A stretch of DNA of 64,000 nucleotides from Chrysoperla carnea (taxonomy: Eukaryota; Arthropoda; Insecta; Neuroptera; Chrysopidae). The notes under the pieces were generated by a model. It was not told the origin of the DNA. It did not search any database and was given only the letters and a program-made list of their open reading frames with translations. Where the stretch lies: the NCBI RefSeq assembly GCF_905475395.1, contig NC_058337.1, positions 135,491,960 through 135,555,959 of the forward strand, read 5' to 3'. The stretch's first letter is position 1. Every line of letters begins with the position of its first letter. A program made the position numbers and the translations under genes. This document shows, one piece after another, positions 58,048-64,000 of the stretch.

Positions 58048-58763
58048 CAGTCGAACCTGGATAAAAGACAGTTCAAGGGAACGCAATCTTTTTGGAGTTT
58101 TCTGGAGTTTACTCCTAAAGAATGGATTTTCATATAAGACACCCGGTACGAAATAAATGTGAAGAGAAAAATTGATCGAATGAGCTGGTTAAGTTCTTGG
58201 TGCGCAACCTATTATGCGCACCTGTCACTTTCTAGAGATGCGTATGTATAACTTGTATACTTGTGTGCTGTAGACCAATCATCTATTTGAAACTGACAAT
58301 AACCTAACGGACACAGCACACTATACAACACTTAAGGAGAAAACTCCAGACGTGCGTCGGAGCTGATACCCTTTTTTTTCACTTATCGAGATTACTAAAC
58401 TAAACTAGTTTCTCGCTTATAGGGGAGTGTCCATAAACTATGTGTCTCTATTCCAGCCTCTTTGGAACTCCTCCCTCCTTGTTGTGGTATACCGTAGTCA
58501 ATGATTGAAATTACCCTCCAAGTACTCAATGTTTGAAATTAAATATCCATGTACCGCAACTTAAAATACAATAAATTTTATTGTACTAAAAAAATATTTC
58601 AAGAAAATTACGCAGTTGGACTTCTTTGCCATCCTCCCCTGTCGTAGCTCAGCATAGCTTTTGAACTAATCTTCTCTCCCTTTTTACGGGACCACGTGGG
58701 TTATGGGTGCTCACTTATAAAGTATTCTCGCTTATCTAAATCTCACTCATACAGGTTTTACTG
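58048..58763. mobile_element. pogo/Tigger-type element carrying an unrelated repeat module
   Basis: Left end CAGTCGAACCTGGATAAAAG, right end (minus strand) CAGTAAAACCTGTATGAG, with TA on both sides (58046-58047, 58764-58765). The ends belong to the same family as the MITE at 41803-42197. The interior holds the module of 515-890 (about 58190-58375) and more CGCTTATA-type units, so this 716-bp copy is a composite. Confidence 0.75.
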
Positions 58764-58769
58764 TAATGG

Positions 58770-59970
58770 GTTGTTTGTATTTATTATGTTGCTTTGATCG
58801 TGACTAGGCAAAAGTCATTTTTTTGTAATGCAAAAAATGATTAATTAAAGATTAATCAATTCATAATTCATATTTACAAATTTATACATAAATATTGACA
58901 AGTCATTATGAATAAGAAGGTGTTTTGTACACTAAGATCCAGGGTTTATCAAATTCCTCGAATTGTTGCTCGCTATAACTTTTTGTACCAGCTTGTATTT
59001 ACGAATTTTGATTAAATATTATTGATTAACCGTTTTTTATATCTCCCCAGCCATGTATGCAAGGTGTGCACCGCAAACGGTTTAACCTGAAAAGGTTGCA
59101 ATGAAACGTATTTGTGCTTATATATAAGCTGCTTTCGACATCACATTTTACGCCAATACTCAAATTCATCACTATCTGCAAGACTAAAATCTCGAATTTT
59201 ATAATTTTTGTTTATTTTCTAAGTGATGGCGGGAAAATAATGACCAATCGCGGGTGGCAAAGGTGTACATCTTCTAACTTCTGTAAATTTTGGGTATTTT
59301 GGCTGTTACGTGACTGAACAATCTGAAAAGAAAATTGAGGAATTCGCAAAACCCTTTACAGCAAATAAACCGAAAAAATAACGAAAAACAACGATTTTAT
59401 CACTCAAATTGGCGCTATATATGAATGGTTAAGACTTCAATTACGATGCACTAATTCTTGAATCTTGATTCTGTAAATTCCCAAGAATTGTCGCTAGATA
59501 AAATACGTCATGATTTCAGAGTTCATTAATCGAAAATATACGACTCTAATATGTAAAAGATTCTGTAGATGTTATTCCTTGTTCGAGAATGTTGTATTCG
59601 TCTGAATGCCTCGAAATATAAGACAAAGTTTGTGATTTTAAATAGCCTAAAAGCGTAACATTGACCAATTAAAATTTACCTTCTAAAATTCAAAATCTAA
59701 AAGTCATGTTTATTTATAATTTTTTTTACCAATCACGATTAAAGTGAAATGTACTTGATTACTAGTTTAAAATAATCGCTTATGTGGTTTGAAAAACGAT
59801 TATCGTGCGAAAAGCGAAAAATATATGCGGTTTTTTTAATAAATGCTTTGATAATTTGGCCTTGATTAAAATACATATTTTTAATGGTCTAATGATAAAG
59901 CTAAATAAATGCATGTGATATTAATAATTTATTATTAATAATAAAAAAAAAAAATTTTACTTTTAAACGT
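58770..59970. other. Intergenic, nothing recognised
   Basis: AT-rich with short ORFs only. Confidence 0.4.
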
Positions 59971-59974
59971 CATC

Positions 59975-60242
59975 AAAAAAATTTTGTATTCGACTTGAAA
60001 CATTTTTTTTTTTTTTTTTTTTTTGAAAAAATGAGTGACTCGATGTTTTCCCGTCTAAAACCTGAAATGGATAACATGTTTGTTTTCACTTTCAGCCGTG
60101 AAAGAAAATAGGAATAAAAATAGGAATACACTTCTGAAAATGCATACAAACTAGTTATCCATTGAATGTTTTAGACGGTAAAACATCGAGACAGTCATTT
60201 TTCCAAAAAAAATGGGTGTTTAAAGTCGAATAAAAAATTTTA
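59975..60242. mobile_element. Hairpin MITE-like element with a 22-T run
   Basis: Left arm 59975-60078 and right arm 60158-60242 are inverted copies. Paired blocks are AAAAATTTT..TATTCGACTT, GACTCGATGTTTTCCCGTCT and GAAATGGATAAC on the left versus GTTATCCATTGAATG, AGACGGTAAAACATCGAGAC and AAGTCGAATAAAAAATTT on the right. A run of 22 T lies at 60003-60024 in the left arm, with only 8 A in its partner. The loop is about 80 bp. Confidence 0.75.
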
Positions 60243-60244
60243 AA

Positions 60245-63200
60245 TTAATTCAATTTTGATAAACCAAGTATGTAATTCTACTAAATTTGGGTCATGCTTT
60301 TCAAATTTGTGATCAAAATTAACCTAGCTCTAATAGGTTTCATGATTGTGAAGTCCTGGTTCCGGAATTAAGCACATACGTGATAGCTAGCGAAAAACTG
60401 GCATCACAGATGAAAAGAATGACCCAAAATTAGTGGGTTTCAAAAAAATTCCAATAAGATCGGATCAAATTTGCATGTGTTATCAAAAAATTCGAATTTT
60501 TGAACTTTATGACGTTATCAGAATCCAAAAAATTTAATTTTGCTCTATCAAATCCAAATTTTATCCAATTTTGATAAACCATCAAATAAAAATTATAAAT
60601 TTTAATATAGGCCACCTACATATTTTAGTATAACATGGCAGTTGCATGATGCATTTAAATAAATTAAATTTAATAATAAGAAGGTAAACAATTATCATGA
60701 AAGATTGACTTGATGAGATTATGATCAAAAATTAATTATTAAAATTTTTTAGAGAAAGTATTATTACAAATAAAGGGTTTGCCATTAACAATGTCCGTAC
60801 TTTAAACCACGGCTTTGCTGGACATTGCTTATTTCAAAGATATAATGCGGCGTGCATACATTTAAAGGAACTCGATCACACTTGACGTTTTGAAGACATT
60901 TGCGGAAGAGATGATTATTTATTTAGTAGTATAAACGATGAAAATTATGTAGTGCACGCAAGCTCAAACAGAACTCAGAGCATGTTGCCAGTACTTAAAT
61001 CAAGTTAATTGGAATGCAGCAAGCATTAATTTTAGTTCCCGTGGTAAATTCATCAGTTTTTGTACTGATGAATAAAACATAAAAAGAAAGTTCCGATAAA
61101 CTTTGTTTTCATTATAAGTCTGCCAATTTGAGGCAAATTACTTGAAACTTTTTCCATTTTCATGCTTTTTTATAGTACTTTAAAAGGTGTATGATATACT
61201 TTCTTAAAAAAAACTTCAAATTTGGCAGTTATTTGACGTTAAACCTGGGCAAGATCGAACAAATTGTTGATTTTAACTTCTTTAAGTAAGCTTTAAAAAA
61301 TGCAAACGAACAGTTTTTATAAAGATTCATTGACTGTCCCTGAATTCAGGGGTATAAATCTAAAAGCTCTCGACTATTAATATAACCATAATTTAATGAA
61401 GCTTAGGTTGCCATTTGGCTGGTATTATAAATCACAAAATGGCATAAAGTTAAGACATTCTTAATGGAAAACCCTTTATAATATCATTTAATATCATATT
61501 ATTAAAAAAAATAAAAAAACTATAATTGAATTAAAAGTTATCTGATTTTAAAAGATATTTAACTTTAATAGCTTAGCTTGTAGCTTAGAATATATATCAC
61601 GTATCTATTGGCGGTATTAAAAAAAAAACTTTCTTTTAGGTAATCAAATCTTGATATTATTATTATAACTTTGAAAATTTAGTTGGATATTTTTAAATCA
61701 CGTTTGGTACAATTTTTTTTAAAAATAATTCAATGCAGTCTATTCAATGTCCGTAAAATATGTTTTAATCTCATTATTTTAACGAAAAAATAGATCGAAT
61801 AGCGGTTGTTCTCAATTTAAATAAAATAACCTTTCAAAATTATCTGATAATTTTCAATTTTCCAAGCATAATTATGATAGCTGATTCTCACTGATTTCAT
61901 TCATTTCGCGATATTTCGACGGTTATATGAATACTCTTAGTTTTTTGTGATTTTTCAATCTAATAGCTTAAAAATTTTTTTAAAAATATACAAAAAAAAG
62001 TTTGAGTAAAGTCTTAAGTTTATAATATATTCTAAAACGAAGCCTGAAATCGATTCGAAATGCTGTTCTTCACATGCAAGTTTGAACGATCTCTTAACAA
62101 CCATATGCTTCCGACCATCAAATGAAGTCTCAATTTGTTTAATTTTTGGGTCAAATCACCTTATATGCTGAGTTTTATCGAAATTTTTCTCGATTTCTAC
62201 AATTTTCTTAAGAGATATTGACATCCGTTTAAAAAATCAAAAAAATCATAACAAATATTTTTGAAAAATATGTAGAACGGTCTGGTTCTAATAAAGCGTT
62301 GATGACTGATTTCTTATTATGATATATGCTCCCTCTTGATTACTTGGGGACAAGCCTAGTGAAATTGAGTACTTCTTCTTCAATGAATACAAGAGATTTA
62401 TTGTATTAACAAACTGTAAGTATATCAGCTTACGGATAAAGTGCTTTAGGATATTTGAAACATGTCACAAGGCAGGATTTAAACTTTGCTAATTAAACTT
62501 TATAACAATAATGACTGAAATATATTAAAATTTAATAACCAGCATAATTAATAATGAATTTAATCGTATTTATATTGAAATATAATAGATTGCATTTACA
62601 GGAATTATAAAAATATTGTTGTATACTACTTATAGATTACAAACAAAATCAAACAAAACGTTAATAACATTATCATAAACCGTCGAACATTTTTCTATTA
62701 ATTTTTTAGCTATCGAAAAGAAGAAACGACGACGTTTGTTTAAAGTTTGCAAAATTTTGCTTAATTAGCATTTAGCATTTTTGTTTGTATGACCCGCGAT
62801 CCTAGCAGTTTTATCTGTAAGAATGTTCAATTTGTATGGATTTGAGTGAAACTTAACAATAATATAGCTCTTACATCAGAATGAGCTCTATTATTGTTGT
62901 ACACATGAGCTATAATTGATAAAGATATATTACACACACAAAAATTTAAAAAACTACATTTAGTCTATGACATTTCACTACGCCATCTACGAGAATTATC
63001 TTGAACCATAAACTAAATATTTCTGTAATACAATTCATGGAATTTATTCCTAGATATAATTCATAGCTACTTTTTCTGATACACTCAATGAATCAAGACA
63101 TTATGAAACATTATGTATATTTTACCTGTGTAAAGCAATCGCTACTTCTATTTCGAGTGTTATGAAAGGGGGATTAATGAGAGCAAGAGAAGTAAAGGCT

Positions 63201-63500
63201 ACAATGCGGTGGTCTTTAGTTTTAAGCCCAACGAAGCGGCGGGTATCAGCCTATATATATGATAAACTGGCAGCTGTATATTTTTTTTACCAAACCATTG
63301 AAACGATTTTTTCATTCGAGATAGAACTACTGTAGAATAATATTTTGAACGTTGCTGTAAATAATAATTTATATATATATATTATAAGTAATGCCTTTCA
63401 GTAAGCGGTTTAGCATTATTGATATATTTATTACAAATTCTTTTACATATAATAATTCATTATTATTGTTGTTGATAAGAGAAATAATAATTAACATGCA
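60245..63500. other. Long intergenic stretch, no gene seen
   Basis: GCCCAACGAAGCGGCGGGTA then TCAGCCTATA at 63226-63255 is, inverted, the repeat end seen at 32457 and 55519. Otherwise nothing was recognised. Confidence 0.4.
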
Positions 63501-63502
63501 TA

Positions 63503-63619
63503 TATAGTTCGTACAAAACCAAGTGGCACCGAGCAAGAGAGAGTGTATGATGTATATGTATGTGCACTTATATCTATACTCTCTCTTGTTCGGTGCCACT
63601 GGGTTTTGTACGAACTATA
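63503..63619. repeat. Near-perfect 117-bp palindrome (MITE or hairpin RNA locus)
   Basis: The left arm TATAGTTCGTACAAAACCAA, then GTGGCACCGAGCAAGAGAGA, pairs with the right arm with two mismatches over about 43 bp (GAGC versus GAAC, CCAAG versus CCCAG); the loop is about 30 bp. TA repeats flank it. Any transcript would form a long stem. Confidence 0.8.
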
Positions 63620-64000
63620 CCTATAATAATAAATATATTACTTACTTATGTTGGTATTTTAATTATTTGATTTTTATATTTATATAATACTTCGATATGA
63701 ATAATTTAATTTAAACTACGTAAATTAATTGAAAATTATGTCAGATTCAATTTTACAATAATAACTTTAACATATTGTTAATAATATAACATATGGGAAA
63801 GAGTAGCCATAATTGTACCAATTGCAATGTTAAATATACCTACTTTTGAAGTAATTTATTTATTTAAATAATCGGGCAACATACCCCCGCCCCTAAAATT
63901 TTCAGAATTGATTAAGAATTAGTCCAACTTCATATAAAACAAAAAACAATGCCTTTTATCGAAAATTACCCTGGCGCTCGTACATCCTAATATAATCGTA
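63620..64000. other. Window end, nothing recognised
   Basis: AT-rich, no gene or bounded repeat. Confidence 0.35.

Noticed and set aside
1-64000. CRISPR array or bacterial-type operons
   Set aside because: No regularly spaced identical repeats with unique spacers and no compact polycistronic coding; the DNA is insect nuclear.

Overview
The window reads as insect nuclear DNA: very AT-rich, genes split by GT..AG introns, AATAAA poly(A) signals, and a dense load of mobile-element debris. The order cannot be fixed from the sequence. Only two sets of real host genes are visible.

The left 16 kb carries three chemosensory-protein (CSP, OS-D/A10 family) genes. All lie on the minus strand about 6-7 kb apart, each with two exons and the CSP-typical phase-1 intron directly after a Lys codon (139-1908, 6130-7974, 14173-15433). 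All three encode a signal peptide, the CSP four-cysteine framework and two further cysteines shared by all three. Each has a TATA-like box about 80-95 bp before the ATG. The first two are close relatives (52 of 67 exon-1 residues identical); the third is more diverged. This is a small tandem-duplication cluster.

The other host gene is a complete seven-exon geranylgeranyl diphosphate synthase on the plus strand (44276-46610, 311 aa). Both Asp-rich motifs are intact, and small residues before the first one predict a C20 product.

Most of the rest is mobile or repetitive. It includes a deletion-derived hAT element with a perfect 8-bp target duplication (11532-12268), two copies of a tRNA-derived SINE (12846-13136 and 17717-18092), and a 2.2-kb mariner-type foldback (21542-23750). 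Non-LTR retrotransposon fragments lie at 25.0-25.4, 26.2-26.6, 30.9-31.6, 36.5 and 39.1 kb. There are pogo-type MITEs with TA duplications (41803-42197 and 58048-58763), a Harbinger-type MITE (49537-49695), a foldback built of tandem repeats (52221-53704), and more hairpin elements at 54.4, 60.0 and 63.5 kb. Long stretches at 18-21.5, 31.6-33.6, 46.7-49.5, 49.7-52.2 and 60.2-63.5 kb show no gene I can support.

No new multi-gene system is evident. The most unusual items are the two extra conserved cysteines in the CSP cluster, the SINE with head-to-head tRNA-like units, the reverse-transcriptase motif fragment repeated three times in tandem, and the foldback with arms made of tandem repeats. 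All calls come from reading the sequence; no search or alignment was run.
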